From Paenibacillus cymbidii (GTDB taxonomy: Bacteria > Bacillota > Bacilli > Paenibacillales > NBRC-103111): a stretch of 64,000 nt of DNA. Numbering within the stretch: the first letter of the stretch is position 1; each line of letters begins with the position of its first letter. Positions 35,311-43,827 of the stretch are shown here, in pieces. The notes below the pieces were generated by a model. The model made no database searches, was not told the DNA's origin, and was given only the letters and a program-made list of their open reading frames with translations. The position numbers and the translations under genes were made by a program. The stretch is from positions 307,580-371,579 of the forward strand of contig NZ_SHLX01000004.1 in the NCBI RefSeq assembly GCF_004764705.1. The letters are read 5' to 3'.

Positions 35311-36876
35311 TTGAAAAAGTGGGCAAAACAAATGGTTGGCATTTCCCTAGCAGGTGTGATGGCCGCTTCTTTGGCCGCATGTGGAGGAAACGCAACGAAA
35401 GAGCAGGGGAGTCAAGGCGCAAGCTCCAGCCCTGCGAATGCCGCTTCTCCTTCTGCGGCGCCTTCGTCGGGGCCGAAGCCGGAACTGCGGTCTTTGGGCA
35501 TTTGGATGAATGCCGATTACAACACGTATACGGTAGCCAAAGTGCTGGAAGAGCGTACAGGCTACAAAGTGAAGTACGACATGCTTCCCCAGGAGAATCC
35601 GAATGAGAAGCTGAACCTGTTGATTGCTTCCTCCGAACCGTATGATACGATTACCACCGGAGGCGCGAGCATGTACAAGGCGTTATACTCCGATTATGCC
35701 AAACGCGGAGCACTGGTGGACCTTGGTCCGCTCATCGACAAGTACGGTCCGAATATCAAGGCGGCCATCTCGCAACAATCGTTGGATGCGGTCAAGGTAG
35801 ACGGCAAGATCTATGCGATCCCGACGCAAACGCTAAGCAATGTGGCAAGTTCCCTGATGATCCGCCAAGACTGGCTCGATAAACTCGGGCTCAAGGCGCC
35901 GACGACGACCGATGAATTAGTGACGGTATTGAAGGCATTCAAGGAGAAGGACCCCGGCGGCAACAAGGAGCAAAATATTCCGTTCACAATTGCCGGCAAC
36001 GCACCGATTGTAGTCAATTTGGCCGGAGCTTTCGGAATTACGAACTCCTGGAACGATGTGAACGGCAAGCTGCTCCCGCGTGCCTATGATACGGGCTACA
36101 AAGATTATATTCTCTACATGAACGATCTGTTTAAGCAAGGGTTGCTCGACAAGGAATTCGCTGTAAACCAGGGGACAACGGTAAATGAAAAATTCACGAG
36201 CGGCAAAGCCGGTGTGATCGCGGTGGATTGGTCCAACGTGCCGTCGCTTACGGATGCGCTCATCAAAAATAATCCGAATGCCAAAATGGTTTATATCCCG
36301 GCCTTAAAAGGACCGCAAGGCAAGCTCGGCTTGTCGCAGCCTACCGGATTCGATCGCCTGACCTTTATCCCCAAATCGGCGAAGCATCCGGAGGATGCGA
36401 TCAAGTGGATCGATGCCAAACTGGAAAAAGACACGTTCCGCCTCATGACGATCGGCGAGGAGAACAAACATTATACGTTCAAGGATGGCGCATACGCTCC
36501 GATATTGCCCATTTTCACGGACGAACGCAATTTTGCAAGCAGCTACTTGACGGGATCGGACGAGAAGAACTATCCGCTGTATTGGCAGGCTCGCGTGCGC
36601 AAGGATGCCCGCTTGTTCGATGCTTATGCATTCTTGAACATCAAGGAGCCGGCGAATACGAAAGTGTCCGATGTAATTGGCCTTAGTCCATATATGGAAC
36701 AATATTCCAAAAACAGCGATTCGTTGAATACGATGCTGAACGACCAAACGGTCAAATTTATCGTAGGCGTCGATCCGATTGCGAACCTGGATGCGTTTAT
36801 CACGAAATACAAAAGCGCAGGCGGAGAAGCCAGCTATAATGAGGTGAACGATTGGTACGCTGCGCAAAAGAAATAA
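35311..36876 (+). CDS. Extracellular sugar-binding lipoprotein (LplA type)
   Basis: 521 residues. Lipoprotein signal peptide with lipobox LAAC (Cys about 26), followed by a low-complexity Ser/Ala/Pro linker, then a family 1 solute-binding fold. The start codon is TTG, with AAGGGAGG ten bases upstream. It delivers the substrate to the two permeases upstream; unusually for such operons it is the last gene. Substrate probably an oligosaccharide; not predictable from sequence. Confidence 0.9.
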   Translation: MKKWAKQMVGISLAGVMAASLAACGGNATKEQGSQGASSSPANAASPSAAPSSGPKPELRSLGIWMNADYNTYTVAKVLEERTGYKVKYDMLPQENPNEKLNLLIASSEPYDTITTGGASMYKALYSDYAKRGALVDLGPLIDKYGPNIKAAISQQSLDAVKVDGKIYAIPTQTLSNVASSLMIRQDWLDKLGLKAPTTTDELVTVLKAFKEKDPGGNKEQNIPFTIAGNAPIVVNLAGAFGITNSWNDVNGKLLPRAYDTGYKDYILYMNDLFKQGLLDKEFAVNQGTTVNEKFTSGKAGVIAVDWSNVPSLTDALIKNNPNAKMVYIPALKGPQGKLGLSQPTGFDRLTFIPKSAKHPEDAIKWIDAKLEKDTFRLMTIGEENKHYTFKDGAYAPILPIFTDERNFASSYLTGSDEKNYPLYWQARVRKDARLFDAYAFLNIKEPANTKVSDVIGLSPYMEQYSKNSDSLNTMLNDQTVKFIVGVDPIANLDAFITKYKSAGGEASYNEVNDWYAAQKK

Positions 36877-36889
36877 AAGAATAACCGGA

Positions 36890-36921
36890 GAAGGCTACAG
36901 GAGTTGCTCTTGTAGCCTTCA
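36890..36921. terminator. Hairpin between convergent operons
   Basis: GAAGGCTACA pairs perfectly with TGTAGCCTTC around GGAGTTGCTCT. No T-run follows on the plus strand; it lies between the binding-protein gene and the convergent isomerase gene and may stop transcription from both sides. Confidence 0.6.
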
Positions 36922-36935
36922 TTGTGAGGACAATA

Positions 36936-37766
36936 TTATTTTTCGCCATCACCGATAATCACGCCGATATGACGCGCGGTATCATAGACGGTTTGCAGCG
37001 GATTTCCTTTGTAGATGCCGACCTCCGCAGTCAGCGTATCGGTATAGCCGATCGCCTGCAGCGCTTCGCGGACGGCTGCCCAGTTCACATCGCCGGAAAG
37101 GAGCGGTACGAAGCCGCTGCCGGTACCGACGCCGGGGCGGAAGTCCTTGACGTGTATTTTGCGAATGCGCGTATCCAGAATCCGAATCCATTGCTGCGGA
37201 AACCCGTAGGCGAGAATGTTGCCGACATCGAAGTAGACACCGATCCACTTGGATTGAAAATCATCGATGTACTGTTTCATCTCCAGTGGCGATAGCAGAA
37301 ATTTGTTCCAGACGTTTTCGATGGCGATGTGCACCTTGCGATTTTCCGCTTCCGGCAGAAGCAGCTCCAGCTCCCGCCGGCTTCGCTCATAACAGACGTC
37401 ATATGGCGTCTCCTCGTTGACTGCGCCTGGAACGACGAGTGCCGTGTCGGCGCCGAGCAGCTCGGCGAACTCCAACTGCTTGCTTACAATGCGGCGGCCT
37501 TGCTCGCGAATTTCGGGGTCGGCGGCGACGAGGGGAAAGCGCCACAGCAGAGCGGTGGAAACGCTCCGCAGCTCCATATCGTGCTTTCTCGCCAAGCGGC
37601 CGATCGCCTCGACCTCCGCAGCCGATGTTTCCGGCGTCAGGCCGACGCCGCCAACCGGGTTCAGGTTCAGTTCGACAGCGTCGTAGCCCGCGTCCTTACT
37701 GATCGCGAACAGTTCTTCGAGCGGCGTTCCTTCGGGAAAACACCATTGATTTACGCCTTTAAGCAT
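36936..37766 (-). CDS. Sugar phosphate isomerase/epimerase (AP endonuclease 2-like TIM barrel)
   Basis: 276 residues. The TIM-barrel pattern fits the xylose isomerase-like family: YDAVELNLNPVGG, VHIAIENVWNKFLLSP (metal-binding Glu), GVYFDVGNIL (metal Asp), IRKIHVKDF (His) and LTAEVGIY (Glu). Related enzymes interconvert ketoses or inosose derivatives. The start at 37766 has AAGGAG eight bases upstream and overlaps the end of the dehydrogenase gene upstream by eight bases, so the two are co-translated and probably act on the same sugar. Confidence 0.87.
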   Translation of the reverse strand: MLKGVNQWCFPEGTPLEELFAISKDAGYDAVELNLNPVGGVGLTPETSAAEVEAIGRLARKHDMELRSVSTALLWRFPLVAADPEIREQGRRIVSKQLEFAELLGADTALVVPGAVNEETPYDVCYERSRRELELLLPEAENRKVHIAIENVWNKFLLSPLEMKQYIDDFQSKWIGVYFDVGNILAYGFPQQWIRILDTRIRKIHVKDFRPGVGTGSGFVPLLSGDVNWAAVREALQAIGYTDTLTAEVGIYKGNPLQTVYDTARHIGVIIGDGEK

Positions 37767-38778
37767 CGGGCTCACTCCTTGTCGGCTGTACGGCAGAAGC
37801 GGAAGAGAGGAACACCGTTTTACCGGTCTTCGCCGCTTCGTTCGCCGCCAGTGTCACTTCAAGCGTGGACACCGCTTCGTTGTAATCGCACAGAATCAGC
37901 TGCTGATTACCTGTGCGCACCGCTTCCACAAATGCCCGGCTCTGCTCGAGGTAGAAATCGTATTTCGACTTCACCGTGATGTCTTGCTCGTCGTCGACGA
38001 TGCGCAGCGTCGTACCGTTGCCGTTCAGGGCGAGGTAGAAATCGTGTCCGAACACTTCGACATCCGCCCGTCCGAAATGGCGCGACAGCGAGGTGTTGCA
38101 GAAGTTGCCGGCCGCGCCGGACTGCAGCGTGAACGAAAGGACGCCTACGTCGTATACATCCGCTTCCGGATACTGATTCCGGATGTTCCTCTGCTCGTGG
38201 ATGGCATGAATCGATGCAAATTCGCCTGCGACGTAGCGGATCTGGTCGACCTGATGCGTCGACATCTCGACGAGTTGGCCGCCGGACAGCTCCATTTTGC
38301 GCCACCATTCCGCTCCTGGCAGGCCGCCAATGCGATAGCCGAGCACCATGCCGATTTGCTTGTCGACCAAATACGCCTTCGCCTTCTGCACCGTGTCGAG
38401 GTAACGCAGGCAATAGCCCGAGCTGTTGATGATGCCGGCTTGCTTGATGGCGGCCGCTGTGGCCCGCACCTCGTCCATGTTCAGCCCGACCGGCTTCTCC
38501 GACAGGAGATGAATGCCGCGGCGTGCGACACCCGCTTCGATGCCATTCCTGGCAAAAGGCGGCGTGCACACGTAAACTGCATCCACAGCGCCTGAATCGA
38601 GCAACTCCTCTGCACTTTCGAAAGCCGTCGTCTCGTAAGTGGCGGCGATGTGCCGCGCCCGCTCCCGGTTGATGTCGCAGACGGCCGTGATTTGTGCCCG
38701 CTCCACTTGCCGCAGCGTCTTCATGTGGTGCTCCGCCATACCGCCGACTCCGATAATCCCTACTCTCACTTGTTCCAT
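37759..38778 (-). CDS. Gfo/Idh/MocA-family sugar dehydrogenase
   Basis: 339 residues. Rossmann start VRVGIIGVGGMAEHHM, AVYVCTPPFAR and the EKP motif LLSEKPVGLNMDE, with a C-terminal substrate domain containing GAEWWRKMELSGGQLVEMSTHQVDQIRY (given here in part: STHQVDQIRY). The start at 38778 has GGGAGG ten bases upstream. Paired with the isomerase gene downstream in an overlapping operon, a common layout for 3-keto-glycoside or inositol-type catabolism. An AraC regulator gene lies just upstream on the same strand. Confidence 0.88.
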   Translation of the reverse strand: MEQVRVGIIGVGGMAEHHMKTLRQVERAQITAVCDINRERARHIAATYETTAFESAEELLDSGAVDAVYVCTPPFARNGIEAGVARRGIHLLSEKPVGLNMDEVRATAAAIKQAGIINSSGYCLRYLDTVQKAKAYLVDKQIGMVLGYRIGGLPGAEWWRKMELSGGQLVEMSTHQVDQIRYVAGEFASIHAIHEQRNIRNQYPEADVYDVGVLSFTLQSGAAGNFCNTSLSRHFGRADVEVFGHDFYLALNGNGTTLRIVDDEQDITVKSKYDFYLEQSRAFVEAVRTGNQQLILCDYNEAVSTLEVTLAANEAAKTGKTVFLSSASAVQPTRSEPDA

Positions 38779-38972
38779 CTGCCGATTGCCTCCCATAATA
38801 CAAGCGACTGTCATCTTCGCAGCCGGAATGATAACGTGCCCTGCAAGTACAGGATAGTCGATCGGAGGAAGGGCTGTATTTAAGGAAATCGCACAACAAT
38901 TTACGCAAAAAAATTCGTAGACGCGAAGTCATCCCCGTAATCTTCTAATTGGCAGAGGCCGCAAGCCGTCCG

Positions 38973-39821
38973 TTATACGGAACCGGGCGGCTTGGCGCCG
39001 GCGAATTCGTTATTTTGGGCCGGTTCCGCTCCTCGCAACTGCAGGCTTCGCCGCCAGGCGGTGGGTGACATGCCCGCCATCTCCTTGAACCATTGGGAGA
39101 AAGAATGGAGCCGGCTGAAGCCGATCTGCTCGGCGATTTCCTGCATGTCCTTGCCGGTGGCGCTGAGCAGCCATTTGGCTTCCTGAAACCGGCATTGCTG
39201 CTGGTACTGCTTCGGGCTTAAGTCGTACGTCATCTCGAACAGGCGGCGGAACCCCGCTACGGTCATCCCTGCAAGCTCCGCCAGGTCAGCCATCAGGACG
39301 TTTTCGCGCAGATGCTCCCGGATGTAGTCGGCGGCCTTCGTCACCGTCATTGCTTGCAGATTGGTTTGCAAATGCTCGAGCAGGAACAGGAGGAGCATTT
39401 CCGTCCATATTTTCATATTCAGATGTTTATAGGTTTGAAAAGAAGCCTGAACCCGCAGCCATTCTCTGAACAGCCGCTCGAACCGCTCCTTGTCAAGCCG
39501 GGACAACGCGAACAGCCGGGGAACTCCGCCGTTCAACGGGACAAGCCGGTCGAGTAGTTCCTTCATCTCCAGCTCGTATCCGGCAAGGTGGAGAACGCCG
39601 AAGCGAACTCGCGACACCGAGGCGTATCGGTGCGACAGCTCTGGCGGGACCGCGATAATATGGCCCGTTTCAACGATATGCTTTCGCTCCGGCCATTCGA
39701 ACAATCCGCGTCCCTCCAGCACAATGGTGATTTCCGCTGTCGGATGACGATGGAATCCTTTGTCGTGCCAGCCTTCCTCGTAGGTACCAATATGGCTATT
39801 TGAATAGAACGCCGACGTCAT
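38973..39821 (-). CDS. AraC-family transcriptional regulator with cupin sensor
   Basis: 282 residues. N-terminal cupin with HRHPTAEITIVLEGRG and a sugar-binding type fold (about 1-150); C-terminal double helix-turn-helix with VLMADLAELAGMTVAGFRRLF and MQEIAEQIGFSRLHSFSQWF, ending MSPTAWRR. GGGAGGTG precedes the start. It is 194 bp upstream of the dehydrogenase-isomerase operon, same strand, and is its probable regulator; it is also divergent from the YesS-like gene at 40092. Confidence 0.9.
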   Translation of the reverse strand: MTSAFYSNSHIGTYEEGWHDKGFHRHPTAEITIVLEGRGLFEWPERKHIVETGHIIAVPPELSHRYASVSRVRFGVLHLAGYELEMKELLDRLVPLNGGVPRLFALSRLDKERFERLFREWLRVQASFQTYKHLNMKIWTEMLLLFLLEHLQTNLQAMTVTKAADYIREHLRENVLMADLAELAGMTVAGFRRLFEMTYDLSPKQYQQQCRFQEAKWLLSATGKDMQEIAEQIGFSRLHSFSQWFKEMAGMSPTAWRRSLQLRGAEPAQNNEFAGAKPPGSV

Positions 39822-40091
39822 CCGGCAGCACCTCCCGGCTCTCGTAGTTGAATGAACAATTTCCTTGAGAGAATGGCTTATTTATTGAAATCTTAGCATA
39901 AGAAAAGAATCAATTGAAAACATATAATCAAAATAGAAAGCGTAGAAAAAATGATTATCGGTTTTTCTTTCCTTTGTATTTCATCAGTCGGAGAAAAATG
40001 TGAACATGCTGGTATTGGCTGACGGCCAGGCGCTCCCGTATAATCAAGTTACTACCGATCGCCAAGACATCCGTCCGAAGGGGAAGCCGCC

Positions 40092-42461
40092 ATGCTGCGC
40101 AACCTGTTCAGATCCGCTCGCCAGAAGCATTACTTCATGAAGCTGATCGTGTATATGCTTCTACTGTGCATGCTGCCGATCCCTGTATTCGGTCTCTTCT
40201 TCTACCATAACGTCCAGCACGAGATGCGTCGACAAATCGAAACGGCAAACGACCGTTATCTGAACCAATCCGTCAACGCGCTCGAACTGATCGTGAAGCA
40301 GATCAACAATGGCTTCCGCCAGTTTATGGCGGGCAATACGCTTGCCGAATTCGCGCGATACATACCGGCCGACTTCTACGACGCCGAGAACGGCAAATAC
40401 AAGGCTGTCGAACAAGCGGCTCAAACGGACTACATTATCAGCAAAGGCAAAGTGCTCGCTTCGCTTGACGTGCTGCGACAGTCGAACGACTTCATTCACT
40501 CCGTCTATTACGTCAATCCGAACAAAAGCATGGTGCTTACCTCGGAGCAATCATCGGGAAAGTCGCAATTTGCGCTAACGGAATTTTATGATCGCGAATG
40601 GGACCGGAAATTGGCGGAGGCGTCGCTCGGGTATCCGATCATCATGAATTTGCGGATCGCCAAGCTGAGCGACGGCGCGTTCCTGCCGACCGTATCGCTC
40701 GTCTTCCGTCCGGCGCAAACCGAGTATAGCATCGTCATCAACCTGAATGCGGATCTGCTGTACCGTGATGTGCTAAGCAAGTTGGTCGCCGAAGGAGGAG
40801 GGACGCTCGCCGTTTTCACCGCGGGCGGCGTGCCGCTGTTGTACGATAGCGGCTCGGACCGGGCACCGTTGCTCGAAACGGCACAGCGCGCCATCGCCGC
40901 ATGGGACGGCGAGGCCAACCGAAACGCGGTGGAACGCGAGAACAGGCTCGTATCCTGGCGGTCTTCGCAGATTTTGAACTGGACGATCGCCAGCGTGACT
41001 GATCTCGGTTCCGTCTACGCCGCCGTCACGAGTATGCAGCGCCTGTTTCTTGCGCTGGCAGGCGGCCTTGTGCTGGCTGCGATCGCGTTGGCATTCGTCG
41101 CCAGCCGCAGCATATACGCCCCGGTCATGCGGCTGCTGCAAGTTGCCCGCAGCGGGGAGGCGTCCGTTGCGCCGGCCAAGCGGCACGATCGCGGTACGGG
41201 TGCCGGCGAATTCGAAGCCATCCGCGACAGCCTGACCGATGCGTTCGCAGCGAGGACGAGTTTGTCGCGCCGGCTGCAGGAAAGCTTGCCTGCGCATCGC
41301 GAGAAGTTTCTTCGTTCCTTGATCCACGGAAGCCGGCTCGGCCAAGACGAGATTCGCGAGCGGCTCGATTATTTGGGCATCCCGCTAAAGCCGGAGCATC
41401 TTGGCGTGCTGCTCGTTTCCGCCGCGGAATACGGTCGGCGTACGGAAGGAATCGAGCGGGAGAACATCGGGCAATTGCTGCTCATAGGCGCATTGACGTC
41501 CGCGATCGATCCCGATTTGCCGCATGCGATTGCGGAATTGTCCGAATGGGTGTTTCTCGTGCTCGTGGGCGCCGGAGAGAACGGAAAGGCCGCGACGTTC
41601 CGAGCGGCTGAAGCGATCCAACGCGAGCTTTCCGCTTCGTTCGGCATGACTTGTACGATCGGCATCGGCGGTTGCGCCCGTACGGCGGCCGACTTGCCTC
41701 GTGCGTATCGCGAGGCGGAAGAGGCGCTGCGCGGCCGAGGGCTCGCCAGCGGAGGGGAGATCGTTTATATCGAGGACGTGCGGCTGCGTCCCGAGGAACC
41801 GCTGGCTTATTCGCGAGACAAGGTGGAGCGGCTGCTCGTTTACTTGCGGAACGGCGATGAGCCGCAGACGCTCCGGCTGTTCGCGGATATCGCGGGCGAA
41901 ATTCGCGCGTCGTCGGGCGGCGCCGGCTTCGCGCAAGCGCAACAAGTGTTTCTGTTGCTGCTCGTTCGGCTCCTTGAAGTGGCTCGCGAGCTGCGCTTCG
42001 ACAGCAAGGAGCCGGCGCCGACCCAGTCGCGGTTGCTGGAGGCGTTCCTGCAGCAGCAGGATTGGCAGGCGATGGTGACGTGGTTCGATACGCTCTTGTC
42101 GGCGATGGCGGTTCGGATCGGCGAAGCATTCGCGGAGAAGAACAACCAGCACGTAGATCGTGCATTTGCGATCATAGAAGCCGATTGCGGCGAGTCGTTG
42201 TCGCTGGCGACAGTGGCAGACAAGCTGAATTTAAGTCCGGCGCATCTCAGCCGCATATTCAAGGAGCATGCAGGCGCAACCTTTTCCGACTACGTGACGC
42301 AAATTCGCATTCGCAAGAGCAAGGAACTGCTGCTGCAGACCGATATGCAGGTGCAGGAAATCAGCAGCCTCATGGGGTACGTCAAAGTCGCCTCCTTCAT
42401 TAAACTGTTCAAATCGACGACCGGCGTGACGCCGGGCGAATACCGCAAGCAGCACGGGTGA
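40092..42461 (+). CDS. YesS-like membrane-bound AraC-family regulator
   Basis: 789 residues: helix 1 (about 17-38), extracellular sensor of about 275 residues, helix 2 (about 317-340), a HAMP-like and degenerate cyclase-like middle part (with FGMTCTIGIGG), and a C-terminal AraC domain (about 690-789; SLATVADKLNLSPAHLSRIF, VQEISSLMGYVKVASFIKLF, VTPGEYRKQ). One polypeptide thus combines a YesM-like sensor with a YesN-like DNA-binding end but lacks kinase and receiver. B. subtilis YesS has this plan and acts in rhamnogalacturonan use. It probably controls flanking sugar genes. Confidence 0.88.
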   Translation: MLRNLFRSARQKHYFMKLIVYMLLLCMLPIPVFGLFFYHNVQHEMRRQIETANDRYLNQSVNALELIVKQINNGFRQFMAGNTLAEFARYIPADFYDAENGKYKAVEQAAQTDYIISKGKVLASLDVLRQSNDFIHSVYYVNPNKSMVLTSEQSSGKSQFALTEFYDREWDRKLAEASLGYPIIMNLRIAKLSDGAFLPTVSLVFRPAQTEYSIVINLNADLLYRDVLSKLVAEGGGTLAVFTAGGVPLLYDSGSDRAPLLETAQRAIAAWDGEANRNAVERENRLVSWRSSQILNWTIASVTDLGSVYAAVTSMQRLFLALAGGLVLAAIALAFVASRSIYAPVMRLLQVARSGEASVAPAKRHDRGTGAGEFEAIRDSLTDAFAARTSLSRRLQESLPAHREKFLRSLIHGSRLGQDEIRERLDYLGIPLKPEHLGVLLVSAAEYGRRTEGIERENIGQLLLIGALTSAIDPDLPHAIAELSEWVFLVLVGAGENGKAATFRAAEAIQRELSASFGMTCTIGIGGCARTAADLPRAYREAEEALRGRGLASGGEIVYIEDVRLRPEEPLAYSRDKVERLLVYLRNGDEPQTLRLFADIAGEIRASSGGAGFAQAQQVFLLLLVRLLEVARELRFDSKEPAPTQSRLLEAFLQQQDWQAMVTWFDTLLSAMAVRIGEAFAEKNNQHVDRAFAIIEADCGESLSLATVADKLNLSPAHLSRIFKEHAGATFSDYVTQIRIRKSKELLLQTDMQVQEISSLMGYVKVASFIKLFKSTTGVTPGEYRKQHG

Positions 42462-42725
42462 CGCGACCGTCCGATCACGTTGCCGCTTGTGTTCGACACC
42501 TCTTCGATTTCTTCGCCATGCCTCTTTCGAATCCGCCCTTTTCAGCATGATAGCATGAATAGATTTACGGGGTCCCTGCAAATTGCCTGCGTTTGCTTCA
42601 AGCACAAGCCTCACGTTGCGGGGTTGTTTCTGGCGTTTATCATCGGAAAGTACATCGGTATCATCAACGAGGGAATAGCTTTTGCGCATTGTCGGCCCTA
42701 TGATTAGGACAATCGCGAAGCCGGC

Positions 42726-43595
42726 CTACGGACTGCTCCACCTTTTGCGGTAAGCGAGAGGCGTTACGCCTTCCTGTTTCTTGAAGGACGTGATGAAGTG
42801 CGACGGGTTGTCGAAGCCGACTTGGCCGGCGACCTCGTGAACGGAAAGATCGGCGTATTTCAGCAAATTTTTGGCGGCGCTGAGTCGCAGGGTCAGCAAA
42901 TAGTCGTGCGGCGTTTGCCCGGTATGTTTCTTGAATTCACGGATCATGTGGTATTTGCTGGCCGACATTTCCCGCGCGAGCTCGTCTAACGTCAGCGGTT
43001 TGTCGTAATCGCCTTCGATACGGGCAACGACGCGCCGGACGGCTTCCGATGCTATGGGAGCGTTCCAGTCCTCGGTCGCGCCTGCGGTGGCCAGCTCGGT
43101 CATGATGTCGACGATCAGCTTCTGGCAGCGCAGCTCGGATAACCGGCCCGGTTCGGCGGCAAGCTGCAGCAGCTGCCGCAAGCTTGCCGGCACGACGGAA
43201 TCGGGTGCCGCTTTCATAACCGGCCCGCCTTGGCGCATCGCGGCTTCGAAGTAAGTCCGGCAGCCGGGGCCGATGAAATGCGCCCACAGCTTCTCCCAAT
43301 GTCCGTAGCGGCCGACATCGTATATATGCAGCTCGTTGCAGTCGATGAAGATCAAGTCGCCGGGCATCACGTCGTAATCGCGATTGCGATAGTGAAGATG
43401 TCCTTGACCGTACAACGTGTGAATGACCTGGAACGAATCGAGGTATTTGCGTTCGGTGAAATAGTTCGCCTTGGCGTAGAAATGGCCGACGGCCTGCAGC
43501 TGGTATGGCAGCGACTTGGCGGCAGGGCCCGGCGTCAGGTTAATGGCGACGGAGCGCTCGCCCAGGTCGCGCACGTTTTTTAAAAACGTTTTCAT
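42726..43595 (-). CDS. AraC-family transcriptional regulator, divergent from the glycan operon
   Basis: 289 residues. N-terminal cupin-like arm (HLHYRNRDYDVMPGDLIFID, IYDVGRYGHWEKLWAHFIG in part) typical of RhaS/MsmR-like sugar sensors; C-terminal double helix-turn-helix with TLDELAREMSASKYHMIREF and VHEVAGQVGFDNPSHFITSF, ending VTPLAYRKR. Start at 43595 is fixed by AGGAGG eight bases upstream. It is divergently transcribed from the binding-protein gene at 43828, and two identical 17-bp repeats lie in the space between, so it most likely regulates that operon and itself. Confidence 0.9.
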   Translation of the reverse strand: MKTFLKNVRDLGERSVAINLTPGPAAKSLPYQLQAVGHFYAKANYFTERKYLDSFQVIHTLYGQGHLHYRNRDYDVMPGDLIFIDCNELHIYDVGRYGHWEKLWAHFIGPGCRTYFEAAMRQGGPVMKAAPDSVVPASLRQLLQLAAEPGRLSELRCQKLIVDIMTELATAGATEDWNAPIASEAVRRVVARIEGDYDKPLTLDELAREMSASKYHMIREFKKHTGQTPHDYLLTLRLSAAKNLLKYADLSVHEVAGQVGFDNPSHFITSFKKQEGVTPLAYRKRWSSP

Positions 43596-43633
43596 CGTTA
43601 GCCTCCTATTCTTGGAAGAAAGCCGAGCAGGTG

Positions 43634-43650
43634 AGCAATATATTGAAATT
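43634..43650. promoter_or_regulatory. 17-bp direct repeat, left copy (candidate AraC site)
   Basis: AGCAATATATTGAAATT, containing the 10-bp palindrome CAATATATTG, 38 bp upstream of the araC start codon. An identical copy in the same orientation lies at 43779-43795. Confidence 0.65.
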
Positions 43651-43778
43651 TTATCACAATTCAATTGGATGACGCTAGCCCTAAGGTTCCCTATAATGAG
43701 GGTGTGATCACTGAAATGGCTAGCTAAATGTAAAAATTGAACGGTTTATTTCAGTGTCGCCGAAGGCTGATTGGATTT

Positions 43779-43795
43779 AGCAATATATTGAAATT
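43779..43795. promoter_or_regulatory. 17-bp direct repeat, right copy (candidate AraC site)
   Basis: AGCAATATATTGAAATT, identical to the copy 145 bp to the left, 32 bp upstream of the binding-protein start codon. A TATAAT box lies between the copies at 43692-43697 without a good -35, as expected for an activator-dependent promoter. Looping between two AraC-bound sites is a plausible mechanism. Confidence 0.65.
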
Positions 43796-43827
43796 ATGAG
43801 GGGCAAAAGACGAAGGAGTGAATCGGT

